DNA of 64,000 bases from Schistocephalus solidus (lineage: Eukaryota; Platyhelminthes; Cestoda; Diphyllobothriidea; Diphyllobothriidae): NCBI GenBank assembly GCA_017591395.1, contig WEDG01001270.1, forward strand, positions 1 through 64,000, read 5' to 3'. Every line of letters starts with the position of its first letter. Position 1 is the stretch's first letter. Below the pieces are notes generated by a model. It ran no database searches, was not told the origin of the DNA, and saw nothing but the letters and a program-made list of their open reading frames with translations. The translations under genes were made by a program, and so were the position numbers. Shown piece after piece: positions 35,671 through 46,475 of this stretch.

Positions 35671-36468
35671 CTTTATCTGCCTGCATTTGCCTCTCCGCGT
35701 GTGCTTTCGCCCGGTGCCATCTCTCGTTATAAATTTCGATCTGCCCAGCCAATGAATTGTGCCATTTACGGAAGATGATGTCCTCCCTAGCCTACCTTTC
35801 AAACAACTAATCGAGGTCATATTGACGCGCACGTACTAAACCACCTGCGTTCTGCTCGCACTAATCCTCATCAGAATTCCAGCCTAGCCACTGGGATCTC
35901 AAGGACTCACCCCACGCAGAAGAAGTGGACACGATCGCTGGGACAAAATGTTTATTCGTCTGACATTTCAGATTCCTGCAAAAACCCAGCTTCTAAGACG
36001 GTCAGTATCACCCTAGGTTGGCCGCAACAAAGCAGTTCTAAGCGAACTATAATGACCTTTCCTCATTTACTTGCTGGCCTGTTGTTATGGTTTCACCCTA
36101 TCCTCAGGAGAAACATACCTTGCTCCTCCATATTCCTTCATGAAGTAATTATTTCTTCGGAGGATTTTATAGTGCAGGTTTCCCGAACTCTTCCAGCATT
36201 TTTATTTCCATGATTTTTTCATTGATTCCAACTATCTCTCAGGCATTATAAAGAGGTAACAAAACCCGTATGCCAATAATGCCGCCGATGAACGTCCTTC
36301 CTTTTTAACATTTGGTAGTGTGGTGTACTCAGTGTAATCAAATAATAAATACTCATAGGTGGTAACAGGATTTTCCCGATCTGCGGTATCACTTCGGTTG
36401 GAAAGCATTGTAATAGCATACATACGGGTTACCTTTGTGATCCCAACTAGCGCAACTCTCCCATTTAT
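35671..36468. other. unassigned, possible further LINE or SINE tail
   Basis: A stretch near 35940-35975 (AAATGTTTATTCGTCTGACA) looks like part of a dispersed repeat, but I have no second copy in the window. No gene. Confidence 0.3.
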
Positions 36469-36561
36469 TCTCCTTCTTCTTCTTCCTCCTCCTCCTCCTC
36501 CTCCGCCTCTTTCCCTTTCTTCTTCTTCTTTTTCTTCTTCCTCTTCTTCTTCTTCTTCTCC
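36469..36561. repeat. polypyrimidine tract (TTC/TCC)n
   Basis: About 93 nt, almost entirely C and T on the + strand. It gives false poly-Glu/Gly ORFs on the - strand and poly-Ser/Pro on the + strand. Confidence 0.9.
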
Positions 36562-36814
36562 GGATTCCATATTTATCTATTCGATACAGAAGTCGTCGAC
36601 GCCTTATATTTACACATTCGAATGGAAGCTTCCAATTCTTACTTCCATAAACTGTGAAGTAATGGATGGCTTAATTTTATCCATCAGTAAAGAGTGCATC
36701 TGTCCACTATCTAGGACAACCTCTACCATAGCTGAATCCGAACTATCTACGCGGCTACGCACGCAGTCAAATTGCATGTAAGCGAGGCAAGTGCCTCCAT
36801 ATCACCCCCCTAAG

Positions 36815-37014
36815 CCGACACCAACAAGGGGGACTGGAATGGCCATTTAAATTTCATTAGTGGTCATCAGTTAGTCATACTCGACCACAGGTGGTGCCCC
36901 ATCCTAGGCTCGAACTCTTGACCAGTTGATCAGAAGTCCAACATTCTAACCAGTGCGCCACGTGCTCGTTGCCTTGCCGGTTTAGATAGGGAATATGGAC
37001 ATTCGTTGGTGAAG
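36815..37014 (-). mobile_element. tRNA-derived SINE family 1, left member of a head-to-head pair
   Basis: Antisense copy: GGGGACTGGAATGGCCATTT at 36829, antisense B-box (AGGCTCGAACTCTTG) at about 36906, then the tRNA-like head ending near GTTGCCTTGCCGG. Immediately followed by a sense copy. Confidence 0.75.
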
Positions 37015-37282
37015 GCTTAATAGTTAGAGTGTTGGACTTCCGAGCAACAGGTCGTGGGTTCGTGACTCGTTCGGTGCACACACAGGAGTTGGATATGATT
37101 AGCTGATGAAGGCTAATAAACCAGAAATGGCCATTCCAGTCTCCCGTGTCTTTTACGGCATTTTTGTATCTGCCTCTTCTACTACTAGCCACCATGTGGC
37201 TGCTGTCGGAGCTCGAGAATGAGCCCCAAGGCAGAAAGGGACGATTGAGTTCCGTTAACGATCGGTGAGCGTTCATGAACGA
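37015..37282 (+). mobile_element. tRNA-derived SINE family 1, right member of a head-to-head pair
   Basis: Sense copy: the A-box-like GGCTTAATAGTTAGAG, B-box region GTGGGTTCGTGAC (37053-37065), the body AATGGCCATTCCAGTCTCCC (37126-37145) and the end GATCGGTGAGCGTTCATGAA. Confidence 0.75.
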
Positions 37283-37779
37283 ATAAGGATAAATTAGGTC
37301 CAGGTTTCCTACGCCTAAACAGCACTAAAAATACAAGCCGAGCACTCAATATACACTGTAATATTAGTTCAGAAGCCTGCCTAAAGCGAACAGGTGCTCA
37401 ATTATACGTGACGAGGGACTGCTTCAAAGTATGCATTTTTGAAGTTATCGTCTGGAATTTTGGCAGGGATGAAAAACCCTTAAATGAGAAGTGAATGGTG
37501 AATTCCGAGAATTGTAATTGTTCAGGCAAGGTATTCAGGAGGAGAATACTCCTGCCCAAATGGATGAAGAGCAAAGGCCGTGAAGGTAGGAAATACTTTT
37601 AACGGATCGAGATAGAGTAAACTGGGTTCATGATGAATTCCCTCGGCTGGCTGATGATGACTGATATTTTTATGGGGTAGGACGGCCAAGGGATAAGGCG
37701 ACTGCGGTCTTTATCCTATGAATTATGGGTTATGAACCTGGACGGCCTTGATTGGCCCCAGCTTGGAAAGACAGATAAC

Positions 37780-37930
37780 GTAGTAAAAAGAATTTGGGGA
37801 GATTGTAATAATTCCTTTGACCCACTTGTGAAAAACTCTGCGGCCTCGGTTGGATTCGAACCCATGCCATACAAATTCGACGCAGACCTCCAGCTGCAAA
37901 AAAGGAACGTCTGATAATTCACCACCTAGG
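37780..37930 (-). mobile_element. tRNA-like SINE, family 2
   Basis: GGATTCGAACCCATGCC at about 37853 reads as an antisense tRNA B-box; the flank CCACTTGTGAAAAACTCTGC also occurs (in variant form) in both arms of the palindrome at 43133-43459, which defines a second SINE-like family. Confidence 0.55.
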
Positions 37931-39299
37931 TAAATTCCTTCAAACGCTACCTTTATCGCAGCAGGCTAAGTTGATATGGCGGTCCTAGCCGCTATGACCT
38001 TCTGGCCCGGTTACGTAGATGGTGGTAAGATGAGGGACGCCAGTTGGGGGGGATAGTTTATTCTGTTCAAAACCATCGCAGAATGGATTGGAGGAAGTTG
38101 GCCGTCTGACGAGGGCACGTCCGGCTCCCGCGTCTGCGACCTTCCAAGTGTGTGCAACCGTGCCATCGTCACGGGGCGTCTAGTGAGGTCAGCTGTGAGT
38201 CAGCCTTGCAGATGATGGGCCGGTGTGAACAACCAGGATTGTCGAGGCCCAGACCGCCACAGGTGCGCACGTGCATGTAGACGCTAGAGGTTGAGCGTTC
38301 AACATGCGCATGGCGTCGGGTCAATGCACATTAGCTGGAACCTTATGATGGACCCGAACGACAGAACCTGTCTTTCCAGGCATTCGAGTTAGAACAATGA
38401 CAACCGCAAAGTATGTGCTGACGTTTTATGGACGCCTTGACAATAATTACAATGCACCGTTCCCGGAAAGCATGGCATACTTTTTTTATTTTTAGGGTGT
38501 TGCTAGCCCCAAATTAAAGAAATTATCCTTTTTGGACAGCCAATCACTAACATGCCAAGGATAGTCTAAAGCTTAACGTGATCCATAGTTGCCAGAACGC
38601 ACGTAGTAACTCTATAGAAGAAAAAAAATATTGATTCTGAGGTCATTCGTTATTACTTGGGATGTTTATTCGATGCAGATTGGCCGGTCTCCGATTGAGT
38701 AAAGATAATTCATCTGTTTAAGCTTACCTTAGGAATTAAATCATATAATTTAATTTGAGGGTGTAACCATGCCATTTACTTGTTGCGAATAATTCCAGTA
38801 AGCTGTCACATGCTGAGAATCGGTGTATCTGAGCGGCGAACAGTTAGTCATTAAAGAGGCTCCGTGTGGTTATGCTGGTTGCCTACTCTAACGTATATGA
38901 CTGTGAATAATTTGGTGGCTGGCGTCTGAGCTCATTAACACAAGCTCTGAACATTCTGCGGGCGTAACCCCTGACATAGCTGGATTTAGTCCTTAATCGG
39001 ACAAAGCCGAAGACCTCGAATTTTGAGCTTATCCTATTTTGGTCGAAGAATCGATGTGTTAGTGTATTAAGGAACCGCCAGGGAGAATAATACTATCCCA
39101 CTTCTAAGTAAATTGAAAACCAATTGGCTGGGCTCTTCACATTTTCCTCGATAATTTATTTGCTTTCAATGCACATAACTTGCAGGAAGAAGTTACACTG
39201 AACAAGTTACGGGAAGTGCTTGTCTAGTTGCACAATGGCGTCTGATCTAGAGAGAGGCAGTCGCCGACAGTATGAGGGACGGTGTATGACCCAGACCAG
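37931..39299. other. unassigned DNA
   Basis: A GC-rich stretch (37980-38400) without recognisable coding motifs, then AT-rich DNA. No gene supported. Confidence 0.4.
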
Positions 39300-39985
39300 T
39301 AATCCTACAGAACTAGGAGGGTTGGAACGGTGATTTCTGGCTTCGTAATCGTCGTCAGTAAGTCATATACCCAATCTCACATTAGGTCTGGACACGGGTC
39401 CTTTGGTCATCGAGCTTTACAAAAATCCATAATCTAACCCAATGTCAGGGCGATAGACCAAACGCTCGGTTTTACTCGCAAATTTTCCAGTTAGTGACAC
39501 CAAACCGTTGTCAGATGAAATGAACAGAGGAGAAAGTGGGGTGGTCGAACTAGATCAGTTGGATAGTGTGGGGCTCACTGATCTGGTTAAGGAACACGTT
39601 TGTTCCGTTGTGACTTGGAGCTCACTTTAGAGCCCTCGCGAGCATTCGCATAGCAACGTAATTTATATGTTGATAAGGTATGACTGGCTGATGACGGTTA
39701 ACAAGACAGAAATGTCCATTTCGATCTCCCTTGCATTTATCGGCTCCACCTCATCCACCTCATCGGCTCACCGATCTTCTTAAGGCACAATTATGCTCCG
39801 TTGTGCCCTGGAACTCAGACAAGAGACCTCACAGGTGGTCGCATAGCGACGTGTAGCATATGTTGATAATGTTGAACCGACAAAGACAAGGGAGACCGGA
39901 ATGGCCATTTCTGGCTTATTAGCCGTCATCAGCCAGTCATACCCAATCCCAAGTGGGGAATACCTGGGATTCGAACCTGGGATAT
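39300..39985. mobile_element. cluster of SINE family 1 pieces with an internal duplication
   Basis: A diverged antisense piece (about 39300-39445), a sense 3' part with TGACTGGCTGATGACGG (39687-39703), and an antisense piece opening GACAAAGACAAGGGAGACC (39881-39899) that ends at a GGATTCGAACCTGGG B-box (39968-39982). A block of about 100 nt is present twice in direct orientation (about 39577-39678 and 39771-39872), both ending CATATGTTGATAA or a close variant. Confidence 0.65.
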
Positions 39986-40001
39986 ATATATATATATATA
40001 T
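39982..40001. repeat. (TA)n microsatellite
   Basis: Twenty nt of alternating A and T directly after the SINE B-box. Confidence 0.9.
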
Positions 40002-40009
40002 CGTGGAAA

Positions 40010-40130
40010 TAAGTTCTGAAATTATTTCGTGCAGGACATGGAGTCAGGTGATTCGGACATGATGTTTAAGGTCAGATCCGAAAAATTACGGATTCTAGAT
40101 ATCCTAGAGTGTTAAGCATCCTCCGAAGAT
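40010..40130 (+). mobile_element. short CR1-like LINE fragment
   Basis: GTGCAGGACATGGAGTCAGG, then TCGGACAT and GGTCAGATCCGAAAAATTA, parallels about 34560-34630 of the eroded CR1-like element. It ends at the GAA tract. Confidence 0.5.
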
Positions 40131-40133
40131 TAT

Positions 40134-40301
40134 GAAGAAGAAGAAGAAGAAGAAGAAGAAGAAGAAGAAGAAGAAGAAGAAGAAGAAGAAGAAGAAGAAG
40201 AAGAAGAAGAAGAAGAAGAAGAAGAAGAAGAAGAAGAAGAAGAAGAAGAAGAAGAAGAAGAAGAAGAAGAAGAAGAAGAAGAAGAAGAAGAAGAAGAAGA
40301 A
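40134..40301. repeat. uninterrupted (GAA)n tract, about 56 units
   Basis: About 168 nt of pure GAA on the + strand. Poly-Lys, poly-Leu, poly-Phe and poly-Ser ORFs over it are artefacts. Purine/pyrimidine mirror tracts of this length are known to form triplex DNA. The absence of interruptions suggests recent expansion. Confidence 0.97.
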
Positions 40302-40639
40302 CATAAGGCAAGTTCGGTGACCAAATCATAATCATGTTGATGTTTCTGAAACTCTGTGGCCTCCGTCAGGATAATAGTGGGCTGATTCTTTTTGCTGGCC
40401 TTCCCTGATTGAGTCTTGTCGCCTGCTTCGTATTATAAATGGGCTCAACACCCGTATTTTGGTTTGTCCAGTTGCTGTTGGCTGATTTTCTTCTCGCCCA
40501 GGCCAACCATTGGCGGGCTGGCGTGAATTTTGCCATAATTTCATTGAAGGCAGCGTGCTTGTGGGCATCCCCCTCGTCAGTCGGTGGACTACTCGGTCGC
40601 TGCTTTTTCATGCACCTTGTTTTCGGCCTTGTGGAAACC

Positions 40640-41020
40640 AAGTCAGCGAAAACAATACCTCTCACAACCTGTACTCCCATCGTATCTCGCAACAACAGCT
40701 AGCGGCTGTGTCCTATGACGCAACGGTCAGCACAAGAGATGCTCGTTCAGCAGACTTCATTGCAAACCTTAAATGCTCTCTGCAGAAGAGTCAGGCAGCC
40801 GAGGAGTATAAATATCCCATCTGACTACAAGTTTCGTCTTTACTGCTTGAAACTATAATTTCCGAAGTAAGAGAACGAGAACTTCTGCGAATTCGGAAAA
40901 TGAAGAATATCTTCACCCTGCCAGTCGACAAGTGACACTCGACGATCATTATGGATAAGCCTTCAGCTTCCAGTGGGTCCATAAAGCTTGTGAACAGCAT
41001 AGATAGGTATATTTAGGAAT
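40640..41020 (+). mobile_element. Penelope-like element, N-terminal RT fragment
   Basis: Seen on the + strand: AVSYDATVSTRDARSADFIA (40702-40761), EEYKYPI then QVSSLLLETIISEVREREL, and after a frame change LLRIRKMKNIFTLPVDK (40882-40931), stop, HSTIIMDKPSASSGS. The pair of blocks 'RDAR-x-ADFIA' and 'RKMK-x-I-LPADKG-x-STVVMD' is a hallmark of the region before the Penelope RT core. The RT core and any GIY-YIG domain are absent. A frameshift and a stop break it. It may extend upstream to about 40440. Identification rests on motif recall and is reasonably good. Confidence 0.6.
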
Positions 41021-42711
41021 GTGGATGGCCTCACGAGGCGGGAAGCACTGGCCGCATCTACATGATAATTGCTATTACAAGCCTATTTAAGTAATGTTTT
41101 CTAATCGAAAAAAAACTTTCAGAATTTTGGTTAACAATCCATGAGATAGCATATCTACTGTACAGCTGCAATATGTGGCTAACAGGATGCGGTAACACTC
41201 CTAGGGGCAGGACAAAATCATGAGCTCATTCGCCGAGCCTGACAAGCAAATCTTCCAAAGATAATTTTCTCAAGCACCTTTCGCGTAAAAGGCCTTACGT
41301 ACGTAAAGTTTTCAACTGTTTATTAACGTCGGCGTAAGCGAGCTTCAGCTGTGGCGCTAAGACAATGGATGCACCCTGAGCGCCACAGAATAAAAGTGCC
41401 AAGACCTGATCAGTAAGAAAAAACGGAAGACAATAGAATCAGATGGGGGTTATTGTGCACCGGACAATTAGAAGTCGCTTTCTCAGGCAGAATTTGGCGC
41501 GGGTAAGGTCAGGGTGTGAGGTGGTGGCGTTAAGTCATCCCCTTAGAGAGTGGGGGCCTGTGAGGTCAGTTACTTTTGTGTGTTCGTCGGGCCTGGGTCA
41601 AGGGTTGTTTGAGGCTAACTGGTGTGTGCGTTTCAGTACTGGGGGGTTATGACTGTCGAGCTAAAGTCAGGTGGGTGCAGTTAAGAGCGTTTTAAAATAG
41701 GTTGATCTGACTACATTAGAAGCATTCGTGAATAAGGCGATGGACCTCGGGGCATCGTAGACCCGAAATAAAGGAAGGCCTGACAATTCCAAGGGAAGAA
41801 TAGACAGCCTTCCATGCTTATGATCCGAAAGTTTGTCTACGGAGCTGCGGTGTCTAGTGCATATCGTAAACTTCTTAGTGTGGTCTTGAAATTATCGGTA
41901 CTGACAAGACCGACAAGACATGACAAGACTGTCATGTCCATTTGCTTTCCATTTCCTGTTTTACTTACTTTAAATTTAAGTGGAGGATTACACCAACCAT
42001 GACTGTTTAAATTCCTGGTTTAGACTGGAAAACGTGGATACGTGCTCCATGTAGGAAAACACGACTTTTTCCAGGACATGACAGTTCTAACATGCTAAAG
42101 TATGATACGTCAACCATGTGCACCAGGCAGTTGGGCAGCAGCGGCTACGTGTTTTCTAATTACATTATGGGTGAGGCAATTCTGTCGTGAGAGTTAAAGC
42201 CGTGGTCAGATCCTCACAATAAAGACCTTTAGGCGGGGTTATATTCGGGAAGCGGAGAAGTTTGAGGGAGCATTATGTTCTGTAGAGAACAGGTGATGCA
42301 TAATTTGGACCATGTGTTGGCAGCCGGATGCGAATCTCGCTCCCTGGGCAGGGGTCGAATATTCTTGAGTGTGGGCATGCTCACATCAACCTTGGAGATT
42401 ATTGGCTGGTTTGGAGGGTTGTGATTGGCCGGCCAGTAGACAGAGCCACTCGATTTCGGGTTGGGTCATACGCGATGACAACATACTACTGGCGTTTACT
42501 TACAAGTGTTCCCCAGACGAGCACACAATAGGCCGGCAGACAGCAGGCGTAGGATCATTGCAGACTCGGAATTCTTTCCAGCGCCAACCTGTTGTGGAAC
42601 TCGAAACACGACACGAAACCTACTCTTCGGGGCTGTAATTGCTCATCCACCCTCTTCCCCATTGCAGAGTACACGGGAATAGGAACTTACAACCAAGTAA
42701 TCCAGGCGGTG
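41021..42711. other. unassigned DNA
   Basis: No exon or named repeat recognised; GT-rich in 41440-41660. Short ORFs only. Confidence 0.4.
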
Positions 42712-42866
42712 TTGTGTTGAATTCCAAGAAGAGTCAACATACCCCAGTGCTAGCCCCAACACTAACCCTAAGCTAAACCTCAGTCGTAATCTTCATCTTA
42801 ACACACCCTAACCTTACCTAACCCTAAACCCAACCACAACCCTTATTTTCTTGGAATTTAGCGCAA
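42712..42866. mobile_element. MITE-like element: inverted terminal repeats around telomere-like DNA
   Basis: Terminal inverted repeats of 19 nt (42712-42730 and 42848-42866; 16 of 19 match) end in AATTCCAAGAA and its complement TTCTTGGAATT. The interior of about 117 nt is rich in degenerate CCCTAA and CCTTAC units. A second copy starts at about 55955, and a partial one is near 20575-20612. Confidence 0.6.
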
Positions 42867-43132
42867 AGCCATTGGTATTTCGGGCGGTTCGTTTTCCTAT
42901 TACCTGCCAGGGGGTTGAGGCATATAGGCCTTCAACTTCCCTCCTCAGATTAGTTCCCCCTATATATGTAACTGATTCGTGTATGTAGAGAGGTTTAGCG
43001 AAAATTTTTCCCTCATCTTCTTTCGATTTTTTTTTCCATATATTTCGGATGTTAATCCAAAAAGACGGCGCGGAAATAAATGGTTCCGATAATGCTTGTA
43101 GAGTAGTAGGGGATGTTGGCAGATTTTGATAA

Positions 43133-43459
43133 TTCATTTAACCCAATTTTTAGAAACTCGGTGGCCTCGGTGGTATTCGAACCCACGCTAGCAAGGGGAA
43201 GGTTTTAGTACATCCAACGCTTCAGCCAACTTGGGTCAACGTACCCGCTCAGCCTACTGCGCCGTATGGAATCCACCAATCCTGCTAGGGGAGTCAACTA
43301 GCTGTATCAGGATTGGGGGATTCCATACGGTGCAGTAAGCTGAGCGGGTAAGTTGACCCAAGTTGGCTTGAACGTTGGTTGTAATAAAACCTTCCCCTTG
43401 CTAGTGTGGGGTCGAATCCCACCTAGGCTGGTGAGTTTTCCACAAGTGGGTCAGATGAA
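43133..43459. repeat. palindromic head-to-head pair of SINE-like family 2
   Basis: The left arm 43133-43284 and right arm 43308-43459 are inverted copies of about 152 nt each (roughly 85% identical by eye) around a 23-nt spacer. Shared blocks: GCTAGCAAGGGGAAGGTTTT, GCCAACTTGGGTCAAC, CCGTATGGAATC. The right arm reads like a tRNA-derived unit in sense direction: GTAAGCTGAGCGGGTAAG as A-box region and GGGTCGAATCCCACC (43409-43423) as B-box. The outer flanks resemble the family 2 copy at 37780-37930. Confidence 0.8.
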
Positions 43460-44221
43460 TTCTTGAAGAGACTCCTGAGTAAATTACGTCTACTCTAAAC
43501 GCCTTCCATCGCGCAGTTTTTCTTTTGAAGGAGGATTCCTACTTCGAGGTTTCACATGCTTACGAAGATCCCGAATTGACTATGTAAGGGAACAAGCTGA
43601 TACGGCACTCAGCAGCAAGGGTAATGAGCTGTGTCCCTACAAGCAATTGATGTCCCCCATATCGGTAACATTTCTGGAAAAACTGCACAGATCAGACAAA
43701 AAACTCGAAATGCAGATAAATTTTCTCCTTGAAATTTCTCGATTAGTTTCCAATTTCCGTAGAAAAATAAGTTTCCGATTGGCCAGGTTGGTTGAAATCG
43801 GCAGGTGTTAGTGATTGGAGCCAACCTATGAAAGTTCGGCTATCGGAGTGGGCACATGCGTGATTTGCATTTGAGTTCGTTTATGTTGAGGCGCACTTGT
43901 GCTCGTCACCCCTCCCTCGATCTTTATAAACATACTGCTTTCTGATAGCAAGACAAAGTCCAAAATAGCTTGAGCGCAAAATTATTCGTATGCGCGTGCC
44001 ACACACAACCTTAGCTCTGTCTTATGCGTAGCATTTTCAATTCGAGTGAGTTACCCAGTACTTACGTAAATGCTAATGTAATACACAAGTGAGGGTACAA
44101 AGAAAACCAAAAGCAGAAGGACTGTTGCAGTTGGGAAGTTGGCAACACGAAATCAGAAATCAGGGAAGACTGGTTAGGTTGGACAAGCTTTTTACTGATA
44201 GAATAGGGCTTACAAGGGGCT
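43460..44221. other. unassigned DNA
   Basis: No exon or repeat recognised. Confidence 0.4.
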
Positions 44222-44500
44222 CTGCATGCAGTTGCCACTATTTGTCTCCTTAGGCCATTTATTTTGAGTCGGTGTCCGCTGTCGGGTTTCCTTGACCCAC
44301 ACCGTGGGTCCTCCCTGGCCTGCAGCCAATCAGTGAACTGATGCAGTTTGCTTGGCTACGAGTTCTCGCGAGGCTAGTGCCAAGACGCGGGTGGCTCCAC
44401 CTGCGAATCGACCGGGAGCGTGAGGCACAGATTGTCACGCCTGAGTACGCAAAATTTGGTAGGCGAAGGCAACATGAGTCAGCGGCAGTGGCGCTAATCG
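44222..44500. repeat. dispersed GC-rich repeat family Y, copy 1
   Basis: Shares CTCGCGAGGCTAGTGCCAAG (about 44364-44383) and an AGCCAATCAGTGAA block with the copy at 51715-51990. No coding motif. Overlapping ORFs are incidental. Confidence 0.6.
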
Positions 44501-45619
44501 TGGGAGCGGATTGCCGCAGAGCTACTGGAGCCTGGACATCGGTTCTGAGTAGGACCATTCCCGCCGTCAGTTGCAGGCCTTCCGAGTTGCGACCCTGAGT
44601 ACGTTGTGATAGTTTTCATACTAACTTGTATCTGACGAGAAATTGTATTAAAGTGGGATTGACTTCAACTTCTGCTTGTCTGAGTCAGACCGAGGGGAAA
44701 TGATACTGAGCGCTGTGGCTGAAAGTCGCTAACTAACGCGTCGTGCCACACACACACTGGCTTGAATCTTATGGAAGTGAAAGGTAGCATACGAGCTGTG
44801 TTTATAGTGACCCTCCTTCTATGAGATGACGGAGATAGGCCCTAAGCGGACAGCCTTCAAACCCATGATTTTTTGTGTGCCATAGTGATGCTAAAGAGGA
44901 GCGCACTGATTGGCTGCGAGGGAGGGTTTCGCAGAATCGGTCACAGTCGGCCTGCTATGCTGCATCGATCCCAAGACCTCCTCCGGTCTGCTCGACTGTC
45001 TCATGACCACGGGGGCAAGAGGGAGCGGGAGGAGAAAGTGCGTTAGATGGATTGCAACCCCACTAACGCCCAGCTTGTTGTGAAGTACACGGTGGATAGC
45101 ATTGGAATCGATGGGCGAACTGCCATGTCCATGCTTGCAACAGGACCGACGCCAATCAAACAACAAAAAATTTTACCAGATTTTGAGGACGCAAAACAGC
45201 AACTTCAAGGGGACAAAGAGACAGCAATCTGGTAGGCAGTCCAGGTTAGTTCGGGTCATCTACACCAGAAACGAAACACATAACCCATAATGGTATTTGG
45301 GTTTATACGTAGCCCTTTCTATGGGAGCACTGCTTTCAGCCTCACTGAACAAGGCACGAGAAAGGTAACTCAGAAATGCCGGTACTCGTGGCTCATGGAA
45401 GCTATACACACGGTTGAAACAAGATGTAATAGAAAACAGTGCCCATCCACATCCACCAAAGTGGCTCTACTCACTCTGGCGGTTAGGTATATTTTTCCAA
45501 TTTTAGACAATCACATGAACAATCAATCGGATAGGTGGACAGCTGTGGTCGTTTGCGAGCCGATTTAGTACAATTTAGGTCTCGTGAATATTAGTAAGGG
45601 GCGCGCCTGCGGGCAGGAA
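44501..45619. other. unassigned DNA with a family X fragment
   Basis: About 44940-45060 resembles the GA-rich end of repeat family X. The rest is unassigned. Confidence 0.35.
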
Positions 45620-45900
45620 CAACTGAATAATGTAGTTGCGGGGTACGCCCTCAGGGTCGGATACAATGATGGAGACGCCTCCGTCCTAACCCCGAGCGGC
45701 ATCAAATGCCGTCTCAGGCTTACGTAAGTGCCATCCAATACAAAGGAATGTGCTTCGATCGTTGATAACTACGCTCCCACAACCAGTGGCCCCGGCAGCA
45801 TGCAGGACAATTTTCACGAGGATTTGCATCTTCTGCTCGCGGTTAGACATGTAGAGGTTACTTCAAACAACGTATTTCATGTCAAAGCTGCGTGTACATA
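45620..45900 (+). mobile_element. RTE-like LINE endonuclease fragment
   Basis: The + frames give CGYALRVGYNDGDASVLTPS and GIKCRLRLT, then after a break ECASIVDNYAPTTSGPGSMQ and DNFHEDLHLLLAV (about 45740-45840). This matches the middle of RTE-type AP endonucleases (VGFAIRN, FATIISAYAPTMT, KFYEDLHALLA). RT and C-terminal parts are absent. Confidence 0.65.
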
Positions 45901-46019
45901 GATCACGACGCCTGTGATGTGGTGAAAGGTCGCCACTGACTGCGAAAGCAACGAAGTTCTTCTGCTGCAGGCATGTACAGACTATGTTACAGTAGAAGTG
46001 CAGGCAGATTAACAATTCC

Positions 46020-46200
46020 AACAAGGACTATGGAGATTGGGATGGCCATTGCTGGCTCATTAGCCATCATCAGCCAGTCATACCCAACCCCAGGTGGTGC
46101 AGCATCCGGGGCTCGAAGCTGTGAGTTTTTGATCAGAAACATAACGATCTAACCATTGAGCTTTCATCAACGAATGTCAATATTCGCGATCTAACCTGGC
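46020..46200 (-). mobile_element. tRNA-derived SINE family 1, left member of a head-to-head pair
   Basis: Antisense copy with TGGGATGGCCATTGCTGGCT (about 46038), CATCAGCCAGTCATACCCAA and an antisense tRNA-like head ending TCTAACCATTGAGCT. Confidence 0.8.
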
Positions 46201-46475
46201 AAGACAACTTGTCCGTGGCTCAATGGTTAGAGCGTTAGAGTTCTGATCAACAGGGCGTGGGTTCGAGCCTCGGGTGGTGCACAATCTGGGAATGGGTATG
46301 GCTGGCTGATGACGGCTAATGAGACAGAAATGGCCATTCCAGTCCCCTTGTCCTTGACGGCATTCTTATTCGGCCTTTACTACTGCTATTACTCTGTGGT
46401 GGGACTTGAGAGTCAGTCCCAAGACAGTGCGGAACGAGTAAGTTCCATAAGCGTTCAATGAGCGTTTGTCAACGA
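46201..46475 (+). mobile_element. tRNA-derived SINE family 1, sense copy with intact A and B boxes
   Basis: A-box TGGCTCAATGG at 46216-46226 and B-box GGTTCGAGCCT at 46260-46270, spaced as in a tRNA gene. The body contains GGTATGGCTGGCTGATGACG and AATGGCCATTCCAGTCC, and the end AATGAGCGTTTGTCAACGAA. Best-preserved promoter of the family in this window, and could be recognised by RNA polymerase III. Head-to-head with the preceding copy. Confidence 0.82.

Noticed and set aside
36232..36781. Glu/Gly-rich and Pro/Ser-rich ORFs on opposite strands
   Set aside because: They read through the polypyrimidine tract at 36469-36561 and show no domain outside it.
40072..40335. Poly-Leu, poly-Phe, poly-Ser and poly-Lys ORFs
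   Set aside because: Produced entirely by the GAA microsatellite.
42760..42845. Telomere or chromosome end
   Set aside because: The CCCTAA units are degenerate and short and lie between terminal inverted repeats, with ordinary sequence on both sides.
46209..46280. Functional tRNA gene
   Set aside because: A and B boxes are present but the sequence continues into a SINE body shared by many copies and no proper acceptor stem is evident.
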